Source of the DNA: Corythoichthys intestinalis
Taxonomy: Eukaryota > Chordata > Actinopteri > Syngnathiformes > Syngnathidae
DNA: 64,000 nt
Direction: 5' to 3'
Assembly: GCF_030265065.1 (NCBI RefSeq)
Contig: NC_080410.1
Location: 22,178,898 to 22,242,897, forward strand
Below the pieces are notes generated by a model. The model ran no database searches. It was not told where the DNA came from and was given only the letters and a program-made list of their open reading frames with translations. Shown one piece after another: positions 23,801-55,200 of this stretch (positions are counted from its first letter, which is position 1; each line of letters starts with the position of its first letter). A program made the translations under genes and the position numbers.

Positions 23801-25397
23801 TTTTCAAATGGCTGTACATGTTTTTGTGATTGCAGTTCCTCAAGAGACAGGACCTGCTCAATGTTCTGGCCAGGATGATGAGACCCACCTGTGACCAAGT
23901 GGTTGGTATCATATCGGCTAACCAAAGATTCTTTACTTAATATTTGTGTAGTGGGTAACAATTGTGTTGTCTTAACCCTTAGCAAATTAAAGTGACTCTA
24001 AATGACGAGGACATGGACACATTTGTGTTTGCCGTGGGTACCAAGAAAGCAATGGCCCGCCTCCAGAAGGAGATGCAGGACTTGGTAAATACCCAATTTA
24101 CTTGCAGGGTGTGTCCCCTTGTTAAAGATGCAAACAGTATACAATCAGTGTTTTTGTTTTTGTGCAGAGTGAGTTCTGCGGCGACAAGCCAAAGTCAGGA
24201 GCCAAATTTTGCCTTCCAGACTCTTTGGCTATTCTTACGGAGATGGGCGAGGTCACAGATGGTGTGATGGACAACAAGGTTAGTCCTTTTCTGTGAGAAT
24301 TTTTTTATCCTCACTTTTTTGTAATCCTGTGTGATTTGTTTCATAGATGGTTCATTATATCACTAACCACGCTGACAAGATCGAGTCCATCCATTTTTCG
24401 GATCAATTTTCTGGTCCAAAAGTTATGCAAGAGTGAGTATCTGATTTTTTAAAATATTTTTTTAAATATCCTTTATAGCTAGGAGGGCTTATATTTATAT
24501 CTGGTCTTGTTTTTCAGGGAGGGTCAGCCCTTGAAGCTACCCGAAACCAAGAAGACGTTGTTGTTTACATTTAATGGTAAACATTTCGTCTTTGTTCAAG
24601 CACTCATCGAGGAAATATGCCATTTGGTGTCATTGATATGGTCCCGCATTTTTTTGTGTGTGATGGATAGTGCCTGGAATGGGTAACACTTCTCCCAAAG
24701 ACATGGACGCTTTGCTGCCCCTCATGAACATGGTCATTTACAGCATTGATAAAGTGAAGAAGCTACGTCTCAACAGAGAGGTAAACAAACGCACATGGAA
24801 AACACTTGCATCAGCCAACCACATGTACAAACTTAGACAACATATGGAGTAACGCCAGATAAGTCAGCACAGACACACTAAGTCCACCAAATCTACACCG
24901 CTTAGATGAACCAACCACACAAACTAATACCAAACATTTGGAACAACACTGAAAACACAACCACCGCCCACAATAAACATAAAGAAATTTATCCCACCCA
25001 ACAAATGTAATGGTTGAAGTGCAATGAAGACTCTCCTGGTTGCCCCCTTTCAACCTGCAGGGGAAAATGAAGGCGGATCGCAACCGTGCCCGCGTGGAAG
25101 AAAACTTCCTGAAACAGACACACGCTCAACGCCAAGAGGCCGCCCAGACCAGACGCGAAGAAAAGAAGAGGGCCGAGAAGGAGAGGATAATGAACGAAGA
25201 GGACCCCGAGAGACAGCGTCGTCTTGAGGTCATGTGACAAGCAAACCCACAGCAGTTTTAAATATTCTGCTTACCTTAAATTTATAATTAACACTGCATC
25301 ATTTTGGTTACTTCAGGAAGCGGCTCAGAGACGAGAGCAGAAGAAAATTGAGAAGAAGCAGATGAAGATGAAGCAGATCAAAGTGAAAGCCATGTGA
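20890..25397 (+). CDS. ccdc47: Coiled-coil domain-containing protein 47 (calumin)
   Basis: Twelve coding exons: 20890-21186, 21293-21394, 21698-21872, 21952-22073, 23836-23901, 23983-24084, 24168-24278, 24347-24432, 24518-24576, 24671-24780, 25061-25228 and 25317-25397 (492 aa; human about 483). A signal peptide (residues 1-22, Leu-rich) precedes an acidic, Asp/Glu-rich lumenal region (22-130). One membrane segment lies at about 147-167 ([18 protein letters not shown]). The cytosolic part ends in a Lys/Glu/Arg coiled coil ([19 protein letters not shown], then a [14 protein letters not shown] tail). CCDC47 is an ER protein that binds calcium and, with Asterix, forms the PAT complex of the multipass translocon. 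The start ATG is the first in the exon and begins the signal peptide; a non-coding exon probably ends at 17071. The donor after 23901 (GTTGGT) is weak. Confidence 0.97.
22740..23053. repeat. One-ended Tc1-like terminal repeat remnant
   Basis: Read in reverse, the right edge starts CAGTGATATGCAAATG followed by TTTGGGCAC. A second GTGCCCAAATTTATGCAC lies near 22826, the pattern of a Tc1-type inverted/direct repeat end. No transposase is present. It sits in the ccdc47 intron between 22073 and 23836. Confidence 0.4.
23111..23684. mobile_element. MITE with TATTGGCCCGAATATAAG ends (copy 1)
   Basis: It begins ACTGTATTGGCCCGAATATA and ends with the inverse TATATTCGGGCCAATACGGT. The inside is AT-rich with CGCCAGATATCATTGAAGCG near the left. 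A second copy in opposite orientation lies at 57262-57855. It is non-coding. Confidence 0.75.
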
Positions 25398-25786
25398 AGT
25401 TTGCTCATCAACTTCATTGCACCTCCTGATGGACATTTTGGCTATGCTCAAGCCGCTTCTACAGATCCGTGACACCTTCACGGCAGCTATGGAAAACAGT
25501 GGTCTTAAAGGCCACACAAAAATATAGATATTATGGTTTGTTTTTTTTTTTTTTTTGCATTCAGACCAACAGTCTGAAAGTAGCCTTTGTCACTATCTTA
25601 TCAGCACACCTCACTGCATCATTATGTTTGTTTATTTTATGTTGTGGACTTTTAAATCAGCTCCTGCTGTTAAATTTAAAGCATCATCATGGGACTTCTT
25701 TGATTTGTAACTATTGCATTAATTTAATCTTTAATGACATTTTAATTTATATCTGTTGTGAGGCTGAGTTCCTGCAGGCTGTTTCT

Positions 25787-25806
25787 ATTAAATATCCAAA
25801 AATAAA
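25787..25806 (+). terminator. ccdc47 polyadenylation signals
   Basis: ATTAAA and AATAAA lie close together about 400 bases past the ccdc47 stop, a usual distance for a short 3' UTR. Confidence 0.5.
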
Positions 25807-25810
25807 ATGC

Positions 25811-26750
25811 ACTGAAGTCTGCTTTGTTGTGTTATTAACAGGGAGACATCTCTGCTTTATAAGGAATGAGGAGTAGGAAGGGTGTGGCGGGCTGCTAAAT
25901 TTATCCTTCGTGTCCACATGCTGTACTAAATTAAGTGTCATCATTGCAACACCCTGCCACATGGACATGATCATATTGCATTATTATTGCAATGTAAAAC
26001 ACTTGACATTAAACAACTAATTGGCATTTCTATGGTCATCTTTGGGTTGTCATTTCAACCACATGCATTTACGGTGAAATAAGATTTTTATGTTTCATAT
26101 TTTGCTGTTTTTTTGGTGTTAAAAATGATTTATTGAACATTGTTTTCTGGTTTTGTGCTGGCTATGTCATTATTTTTTGAGGTGTCGGTCAGTTTTTAAT
26201 TTGCTTATTTTTTGAGGTGTCGGTCAGTTTTTAATTTGCTGTTAGATTCGTAAAAGACGGCTAGAAGGAAAAAAGGGGTAATAAAATAACTGATAAAATG
26301 GATAGATCATTTAATTACCGTATACAGTATTAATTTGTTCGGGCTGAATTCTAGCAAATAGCCACCAGAGGACGCCCTGCTTGTTAGATTCAAAAACGCA
26401 GATTCGATCGTAAGTTAAGATCCTACAACTGACGTGGAAAAAATGTTTCTAATATCCAAGTCTTTAATTGATAAACATATCGTCATCAAAAACGTTATTG
26501 GAAGGAAATAAAACCATACAATTGTTTATTAAAATTTGACCGCTGTCCAAACGCTTGTTTGACTTGAAGACGCAGATTCGGTCAAATTGCAATATTATAT
26601 TTTTCGTGGGGGCAAGCAGATGGTCAAAAAAATATTCGAGTAATTCAAATAGAAATATATTTTGATTTGAAAAACGATTTAATGTCAATTTATCTCATGA
26701 CCGATGTTCTTGAATATTCTTATTTTCAGTGGAAAGTGCGTGTGAGAAGC
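25811..26750. other. Intergenic between ccdc47 and setd1a
   Basis: This is AT-rich sequence. It includes an exact 35-bp tandem duplication at 26171-26240. I found no exon, RNA gene or transposon end. The part from about 26740 is likely the setd1a promoter. Confidence 0.4.
26171..26240. repeat. Exact 35-bp tandem duplication
   Basis: The unit beginning TATTTTTTGAGGTGTCGGTC occurs twice without mismatch, at 26171-26205 and 26206-26240. Confidence 0.85.
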
Positions 26751-27605
26751 TGTATACTGCATTCGCACAGCCTGATGGAGAACAGGCGAGGCTCTCAGGT
26801 TAGTTGCGCGATGGCCGCTCACTCCACAATATTGGGCTTTTAGGAGCTAAAAACAACTCCTCGGTGTTCCGCGGGGGCTCGCGTTTGCATCAGCTGTCAA
26901 CCGGAATGTTAGCGGCGTTGTTTACGCCTGCTACTTTCGATTGAGCACAGTGCTCCGAGCTGTCCGGTTTGTGTTTTGGTGGGTGGACTGTTTTTCTTGT
27001 TGTCCGGGCGGGCCTGGTGGCGGGCGGGCTGCGACTCTGGGCTGAGCGCGCTCTCGGACTCTTGTGGAGGGGTTGGTCTTGCATTTTTGGACAGAAACCA
27101 AACCCAGGATCCTGGAAAGTCTTAACTGGCACGGTTGCTGTTTATAATATGCTATCGAAGCAGAGTGTGGCATATATGAGAAATTCGGCTTCGCAAGTTG
27201 ATGTTCATGCTACATTAGCATTAGCTGACGTTCGGGATAACTTGCCTTAGCATTAGCCAAAAAATGCTAACTAAATTGTGGTCGTTTTGTTACACTCGAA
27301 TCGCATATCATATCATAGTTATGCCTCGATCATGAACCCGGTTCGTGTTTTGGTCATTTCAATCCCTGATTATGTATGAATTGCTCATTCTAGTGGCGTA
27401 TTGTCGCTGTTAGCACGTTAGCATAGCTGGCTCAAGTAAACTAGTGCTCTGTGACGTACCTCGCTCATTGTTTTGACAGCGTCTCACCTTAAACGGCGAG
27501 CATGAACTAACTATAGTCCTCTGTGCATTTCTTCGTATTAAAGTACGACCCGAAAAGTTAGTATTCATGATTGGTGCTCTTGGGTTTGTTTGTTTTTGTA
27601 TTCCA
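26750..27605 (+). promoter_or_regulatory. setd1a promoter and 5' untranslated region
   Basis: The stretch turns GC-rich at 26760-27080. It holds GCGATGGCCGC (YY1-like), an inverted CCAAT (ATTGG near 26835) and possible first-exon donors (CTCAG|GTTAGT at 26798). A TTCCAG acceptor at 27606 would bring in the exon with the ATG. The exact transcription start cannot be placed by eye. Confidence 0.4.
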
Positions 27606-27678
27606 GTGCGAGTTGCAAATTGTTAACCAGTCCGAGCGTGTGCACTGACAGCGTGTGTTGTTTCAATCGCTGTACGCC

Positions 27679-27708
27679 ATGTCAACAAACGTGTTTTGGC
27701 AGCTGTAG
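27679..27708 (+). promoter_or_regulatory. Candidate uORF ending one base before the setd1a ATG
   Basis: If the exon starts at 27607, the 5' UTR holds ATG followed by eight codons and TAG (27706-27708). One base (27709) then separates it from the setd1a ATG at 27710. Such tight spacing would affect initiation at the main start. An acceptor further down (CAG at 27702 or TAG at 27708) would remove it. Confidence 0.35.
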
Positions 27709-27709
27709 G

Positions 27710-47776
<20,067 letters not shown>

Positions 47777-48625
47777 CACTCCCGTCGCCATCCCAGTCCC
47801 TCTACCCCCAAAATATTGTGTCCACGCCTAGCACTTTGGTGGTCATTTAGTTTCCACCCCTTCCCACTTGTCACTATTATGGAAGTGGTAAGAATAGGCG
47901 GGACTTCAGTTTGGAAGGTTCATTCAAATCCACGCACAAGGAAGTCAACACAATTTCAGGGTTTTAAGACTTTTAATCCGACACGTTCCTCTTGTTTCCA
48001 AGCCTTTCTCCATGTTTTGGGATTGTTTTTGAGAGTATTATCAAATATTACTGTTCTGAAAGTGTTTCAAGCTTCTGTGTGATCCAGTTATAGGCCGTTC
48101 ATTTTCTTTTGGGGCGCCGTTTCCATGTCTTCACTTCCTTTTTATTTGGAATTATTTCTACCAAACTCCTACAGGTTTTGTCGTCGCCCTGTATTTGCAC
48201 AAGTGTGTTGTTAACAGGCACTTTTTTTTTTTTTTTGCAATGGGTCATGAAAACAAAAAAAGGGGTTGTATCTAGAGGTTATTTTTTACTGAAGGGGATA
48301 TTTCAAAAAAAGGCAACGGGCGCTTGTCCAAAGTTCATCTGTCGAGTAGCAAAAAGACAAAAGCAAAGTCTTTTTCCTGCTTTCCAGGATGAAGTAATGA
48401 AAAAGTAAAATAGATGTACATAAAAGTGTTTGTTTCTCGTAGAAACACACTGAACTGTAAATAGACCTCCCACCCTTTCTTTCACTCCCTCTCTCCCTCG
48501 TTCTTTCTCTCCACACCAGGACACATGTACATACCTTCAGCTCATTTTATTTTGTATGGTTCTTCCTCTTGTTTTAATATTATTTGCAAACTTGTATTAA
48601 TGAGTTGGACCCTTTATTAATGGTG

Positions 48626-48631
48626 CATTAA
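48626..48631 (+). terminator. setd1a polyadenylation signal
   Basis: ATTAAA lies 850 bases past the stop. It is followed within 25 bases by a T-rich run and GT-rich sequence, a plausible cleavage context. Confidence 0.5.
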
Positions 48632-49171
48632 AATATTTTTTAAAGAAAAAGTCGCTTGTTTTTGTGCGGCAAGAAAGCGGCAAAGTAGATTTAGGCTGAC
48701 GTGACCGCTTCCTGCCTTGTCGTGACACCTGCGTGCAGATACTCAACAGGAAGTCTTGCAATGTAACCTAATGTCGATGAAAATGATTGTTATGACATGA
48801 TGCTTTTTTTGCTGTCCTATTGGATTTAAAGGAGATAAATGACTTCATTTCACAGTTAGCACTCCTAGTCAAAATAGTCTCTGCATCAATGGCAGTCAAT
48901 TAGTTGTGGATGCTTAAGCTGTTAAGAAAAAAAAAAGACTGGACGACTACTTGCATGCTAAAATCTAAAGGTCAATTTTCTTATGTAGACATAAAATTCA
49001 AGTTTTTTTTTTTTTGTCTGCCTGCAATTGTTGCAACACCAGTAAACTATGACCTGCTCACAAGCTTCGATCACAACAGGCTGCATCCTTGAACAATGGT
49101 CCAAAGAAGAGCAGTAGAAATAGACATTTTATTAAAGAATAAGTTAAAATGTATAAAATTTGCAAATGAAC

Positions 49172-49784
49172 TATGGCTGTCAAAACTATTAAAATTTTTA
49201 ATCGAGTTCATTAAAGCTTAAAAATTGATCGTAATTAATCGCAATTCAAACCATCTATAAAAAATGCCATTTTTTTCTGTAAATTATTGTTGGAATGGAA
49301 AGATAAGACACAAGACGGATACCGGTATATACATTCAACATACAGTACATAATTACTATATTTGTTTATTATAACATTAAATCAACAAGATGGCATTAAC
49401 ATTATTAACATTCTCTTAAAGCGATCCATGGATAGAAAGACTTGTAGTTCTTAAAAGATAAATGTTAGAACAAGTTATAGACATTTTATATTAAAACCCC
49501 TCTTAATGTTTTCGTTTCATTAAAATTTTCAATCAAAAAATAAACTAGTAGCTCGCCATTGTTGATGTCAATAATTACACCATGCTCACTCATGGTATTA
49601 ACTGGACCCAAACGCCAGCAGAGGGCGCCAAACACCAAAAAACAAGTAACAAGCGAACATTACACTGTACTGTCATTTTAGTCTGTTTGAGCGGGGCATG
49701 TGCGTTAACTGCGTCAAATATTTTAATGTGATTAATTTGAAAAATTAATTACCGCCCGTTAACGCGATAATTATGACAGCCCTA
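49172..49784. mobile_element. hAT-type MITE (TAGGGCTGTCAAA family, copy 2)
   Basis: It starts TATGGCTGTCAAAAC and ends TTATGACAGCCCTA. A perfect 8-bp target duplication AAATGAAC lies at 49164-49171 and 49785-49792. It runs opposite to the copy at 7440-8004. Confidence 0.85.
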
Positions 49785-49792
49785 AAATGAAC

Positions 49793-51690
49793 ATTGCCAA
49801 AAGTATGTATTGGGACTTCCAAATTCTAATTTGGATCTTCCTTCGAGGCATGGGTGACACCATTTCTCATCCAAATGTTATAACCAAACACAACTATATT
49901 CAATACTGTATTTAGAAGGTGACTACCTGGAACATTTATTTATTATTTTTAAGAAACTGAGGGGAAAAGAAATTGCTACATATTATATTACTTAAAAGCA
50001 GTAAGTGAGTAATTTTAATGTAAAAAGTTTGAACTACTTAGAAACAAAATTACCCCAAAAATATTTGTAATGCCCAGTAAATAGCAATTTTTTTGGCCAA
50101 CTGTCAGCACTAGCTTTTTTTTTTTTAAATTATTTTGTTACTGCTTATGATAAGAAAAAACTATATATTTTCCAGTACTTATGGCAAATTCTTTAAAAAA
50201 AAATGGTGTGGGGGGGGGGGGTTGTTACTGCTTATGATAAGAAAAAATATATATTTTCCAGTACTTATGGCAAATTCTTTAAAAAAAAATGGGGGGGGTG
50301 ACTGAGTGTCCTTTCAAAATTAATAAAATAGGTTTGTTGGCAGTTTTATTCTCATTATTATCGTTATTGTTGTTATATACAGTATTCTCATACACTGTAA
50401 ATATACATTTGACTGTATATTTTCTATCTGTGTATATTTCTAAATACCGGGTTCCTGCCACCCTCCTCAACGTTAATTAGTGCTGGTGAAAGCGATATAG
50501 ACCCCAAGATATGAAAGCATGAAAGCATACATGGAGATTAAGGAGGGGCTGAGTCATAATTTGAATTTAAATTTAAGCCATTGCTGGTAAAATGTTGTCT
50601 TTAAAAATTGAAAAGCAATAAAACAAACAACAAAAGTGAATGAAATGAGCAAAAATGGATACATTTTTATAAAAATGGATGAATTTTTATAATGGATCAA
50701 AACTGTTTTTCGAACACATAATGTGACTAGCACCTTAGAGACAGCCATTTGCTTTGCTTAGCCAAAACCACCCAAGGACAGATTCTGGCTGAAATATTCA
50801 GTCACAAAGGATGCGGATGTCTACTTCTCCACTAGGAAACACAGAAAAGCGTGCACGCTCACACACGCACGCACACCCCCAAACACAGCTGGGATGACAG
50901 TGCGTACAAGCATGGGCTAAGCTACTATCCGAGCATATATCTTGTAAGTTAATTTTATTGCTGACACTGCGTTTCAAGGTCATCAACATGTTTTGCCCCC
51001 CCCCGCCACAAAAGTCAAATTCCGCCTATGTATAAAAGAGGTGTCATACAACTAGTTGTCAGTCGACATATCAACGCAAATGTTATGAAAATATTTTGTA
51101 AAGGTTGAAAAGTTACCTAGTGTTGCTGTATGTCTTTAATTCCAATTAAAAGTCATAAAATATGATTGGTGTTTTTTTTTGCTCCGGTGACAGCCCTTGA
51201 TTCAATTAAAAAAACGGGGAAACAATCTGTAAATAGAAAATCAAACCCATAAATGGTCATATGATCATACATCATTTTGTGTATCATATTTTTAGGTAGA
51301 CCTACGCCTGAATATAGCACCCGTGATTTATTTCAACAAGTGTCTCATGCATACTATGTTTAGATTCTGGTCACAGCGTGGGTGTAAAAATAAATCACCC
51401 GCATACCACACTAGGAGTGAATGTACACAAACATTGCAATGGTCTGTCTTCCAACTCTTTCACTACCATTGATGATAACAGACGTCCAATCTTGTGGCTC
51501 GTTTCATCCTACTGTCGTGAATTGATGATGCAAAATATATTTCAAAATAGGAATATTGTTGAAATTTCAGACGTCACTGGAACATCATCGAACGTCACTT
51601 CATGCCCCTCGAAGTTGCTGGCAACTGATGTTATGTGGCACGAAAACATTTCCCACGCAATGACCTGTCATTAAAGTTGTATGAGTTTTA
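49793..51690. other. Intergenic between setd1a and hsd3b7
   Basis: This is AT-rich with low-complexity runs. It holds a tandem duplication at about 50137-50292 and one arm of an inverted repeat at 50931-51003. The stretch 51300-51700 leads into the hsd3b7 promoter. No gene or RNA was recognised. Confidence 0.4.
50137..50292. repeat. Two-copy tandem duplication, about 85-bp unit
   Basis: The block from TTACTGCTTATGATAAG through TATATTTTCCAGTACTTATG to a G-run occurs at about 50137-50221 and 50224-50299 with few differences. Each copy ends in a G homopolymer. Confidence 0.75.
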
Positions 51691-52243
51691 GGGTGAGAGG
51701 TGAGGGGAGGGGAGAACCCGGCTGTCCTGAGTTCTTTAAACGCAGCACGGCCGCGCGGTAACGACTGGCTGCAGCTGCGTGTCCACCGTCAACTTGTCCT
51801 CGTACTCTTCGTCATCATACTCAGCCGAACCGTGGACAGGACTGAACGTCACCATGTCGGACCGCCGCTCAGGGCTCGTGTACCTTATCACTGGGGGCTG
51901 CGGCTTCCTGGGCCGGCACCTGCTCCGAATACTGCTGGAAAAGGAGGGAGATGCCATCGCTGAGGTTCGAATATTCGATAAGCACACGCAGCCCGAACTC
52001 AGCCAGCACGGAACCGGTAAGACAGACGCATAAATGGACAGGAGTTCATTTTTTACGACACCACATTGAAGTTAAGAATCTCGTGGAATGTAAGCGGCTT
52101 TTTAATCACATTTTAGTAGCTGGGTGGAGAACAAGTTCTAAAATGTTCACATTATTCAATGTTTGGGGCAGGGGGGGGCACAACATGTTGATGACCTCGA
52201 AACGCAGTGTCAGCCATAAAATTAACTTACAAGAATATTTATA
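50931..52243. repeat. Inverted repeat arms around hsd3b7 exon 1
   Basis: The reverse of 50931-51003 and the forward 52168-52243 share about 70 bp at roughly 90% identity. Both include AACATGTTGATGACCT, AAACGCAGTGTCAGC and ATAAAATTAACTTACAAG, next to a G-run. The arms enclose the promoter and first coding exon of hsd3b7. They may be two copies of one repeat in opposite orientation. Confidence 0.65.
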
Positions 52244-55200
52244 AGAATAACGGCTGTAACGGTACACAAAAATCTCGGTTCGGTAGTACCTCGGTTTTGA
52301 GGTCACGGTTTTCGTTCATTTTCGGTACAGTAAGAAAACAAAATGCAAAATATAAATGTGCTCGTTGTTTATGCAACACCTTTGTGCTTTCAACAATAGG
52401 AACATTAGCCTATACAAAGCTAGAATTCTGCCTAAAAAGTAGCGGGTATTTAAAGATAATCCAACAACAATTTGCCTTTCAGACCCCACGAATTGGTCAG
52501 CTTTCTTTCTGAAAGAATTAAGAAAAAAAAAGTCCTGTGCTAAAGAGAAAATCCCAATGACAAAGATTTTAACATGTACTTTACAAATAAAATGCCCCAA
52601 TGAATTTTTTTCTTATGAACGTTTTTTCAAGAGCTTTATTGGTGGATTTTCTGAACTTAAAGCGCCACACAGAAATTAATAAATTTAATTGTGTAAGCAG
52701 GAGCTGTGCATTATTCCTGCTATTTACAGTGCCTTGCAAAAGTATTCGGCCCCCTTGAATCTTGTAACCTTTCGCCACATTTCAGGCTTCAAACATAAAG
52801 ATATGAAATTAAAAATTTTTGTCAAGAATCAACAACAAGTGGGACACAATCGTGAAGTGGAACAACATTTATTGGATAATTTAAACTTTTTTAACAAATA
52901 AAAAACTGAAAAGTGGGGCGTGCAATATTATTCGGCCCCTTTACTTTCAGTGCAGCAAACTCACTCCAGAAGTTCAGTGAGGATCTCTGAATGATCCAAT
53001 GTTGTCCTAAATGACCGATGATGATAAATAGAATCCAAATGTGTGTAATCAAGTCTCCGTATAAATGCACCTGCTCTGTGATAGTCTCAGGGTTCTGTTT
53101 AAAGTGCAGAGAGCATTATGAAAACCAAGGAACACACCAGGCAGGTCCGAGATACTGTTGTGGAGAAGTTTAAAGCCGGATTTGGATACAAAAAGATTTC
53201 CCAAGCTTTAAACATCTCAAGGAGTACTGTGCAAGCCATCATATTGAAATGGAAGGAGCATCAGACCACTGCAAATCTACCAAGACCTGGCCGTCCTTCC
53301 AAACTTTCTTCTCAAACAAGGAGAAAACTGATCAGAGATGCAGCCAAGAGGCCCATGATTACTCTGGATTAACTGCAGAGATCTACAGCTGAGGTGGGAG
53401 CGTCTGTCCATAGGACAACAATCAGTCGTACACTGCACAAATCTGGCCTTTATGGAAGAGTGGCAAGAAGAAAGCCATTTCTCAAAGATATCCATAAAAA
53501 AGTCTCGTTTAAAGTTTGCCACAAGCCACCTGGGAGACACACCAAACATGTGGAAGAAGGTGCTCTGGTCAGATGAAACCAAAATTGAACTTTTTGGCCA
53601 CAATGCAAAACGATATGTTTGGTGTAAAAGCAACACAGCTCATCACCCTAAACACACCATCCCCACTGTCAAACATGGTGGTGGCAGCATCATGGTTTGG
53701 GCCTGCTTTTCTTCAGCAGGGACAGGGAAGATGGTTAAAATTGATGGGAAGATGGATGCAGCCAAATACGGGAACATTCTGGAAAAAAAACCTGTTGGTA
53801 TCTGCACAAGACCTGAGACTGGGACGGAGATTTATCTTCCAACAGGACAATGATCCAAAACATAAAGCCAAATCTACAATGGAATGGTTAAAAAATAAAC
53901 GTATCCAGGTGTTAGAATGGCCAAGTCAAAGTCCAGACCAGAATCCAATCGAGAATCTGTGAAAAGAGCTGAAGACTGCTGTTCACAAACACTCTCCATC
54001 CAACCTCACTGAGCTCGAGCTGTTTTGCAAGGAAGAATGGGCAGGAATGTCAGTCTCTCGATGTGCAAAACTGATAGAAACATACCCCAAGCGACTTGCA
54101 GCTGTAATTGGAGCAAAAGGTGGCGCTACAAAGTATTAACGCAAGGGGGCCGAATAATATTGCACGCCCCACTTTTCAGTTTTTTTATTTGTTAAAAAAG
54201 TTTAAATTATCCAATAAATTTTGTTCCACTTCACGATTGCGTCCCACATGTTGTTGATTCTTGACAAAAAAATTACAATTTTATATCTTTATGTTTGAAG
54301 CCCTAAATGTGGCGAAAGGTTGCAAGGTTCAAGGGGGCCGAATACTTTTGCAAGGCACTGTAATTACAGGTGTTTTAGCTCATTTCGATTTATTTTATTT
54401 AAATGGGTTATTATTTATTTTATTATGTGTTTATATTTTACAAATGTGGTGTAGTATTCATTTATATTGTATATTTTATGTTGTATAACTTTAGTTCCTA
54501 TGTGAATATTAGTTCCTACTTGTTTTGTTGTGGTAGGAGGGTTTTGTATGGAACACGGGGCCGTGTTGGTTATTATTATAGCAGAGAAGATAGCAGTAAA
54601 TCAACAAAAGCATGTCAACTGTGCCCCGATCTACCACTCAAGAGATCTGATGGACTCAAAAAGTGGGTTACGATTGCATATTAGTTTGAAAATCGACCGG
54701 ATCCACCATATTTTTACACGAGTGACTTCCGGTCTGCCCGATCCTAGCTACCGGTAGTAGTATTGACGCAGGAGGGTTGCGTCTCGCGTCAAATAAGAAA
54801 CTCTGCCGTTCTTTTCGCGTGCGTCGTGTTGAGCCGCTTCTGAGACGCGTCTAACACGCGGCCGCACTGTGACTAGTGTGCATTGGCTGATTGACTTTAA
54901 CGCCCGCGTTTCACTGCGTTCTCACGGCGGCCATGTTGTCGCGCCGTTGACGTTTCTGGGTTATACTGTCGTACCGTGTTGGACCTCATTATAGTAGAGA
55001 AGACGGAGTAAATATAATCTACACAAAGAAACTGTAACCCGATCGACTCACAGCCTCGAAAAGTAAGGGTTACATTACGTCAGAAACTCGTTCGGTACGC
55101 CTCCGTTCCGAACCGAGTTCCACGTACCGAAACGGTTCAATACAAGTACATGTACCGTTACACCCTTAGTTGACAATGAATTTTTTTTGTTTCCGAACAT

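Larger units (their letters stand above)
52249..55168. mobile_element. Element with GTAACGGTAC ends, host of a Tc1 insertion
   Basis: The left end reads CGGCTGTAACGGTACA and the right end, reversed, AAGGGTGTAACGGTACATG. A GGTTCGGTA-type word recurs inside both ends. The flanking duplication is not clear. A Tc1 sits at 52727-54360. A diverged internal repeat (about 54560-54690 and 54970-55075, AGAGAAGA..AGTAAAT) is present on the right. Confidence 0.55.

Noticed and set aside
54403-54757. Overlapping frames of 75-93 codons right of the Tc1 in hsd3b7 intron 1
   Set aside because: They lie within the GTAACGGTAC-ended element and do not resemble any protein I know. No splice-supported exon is visible.
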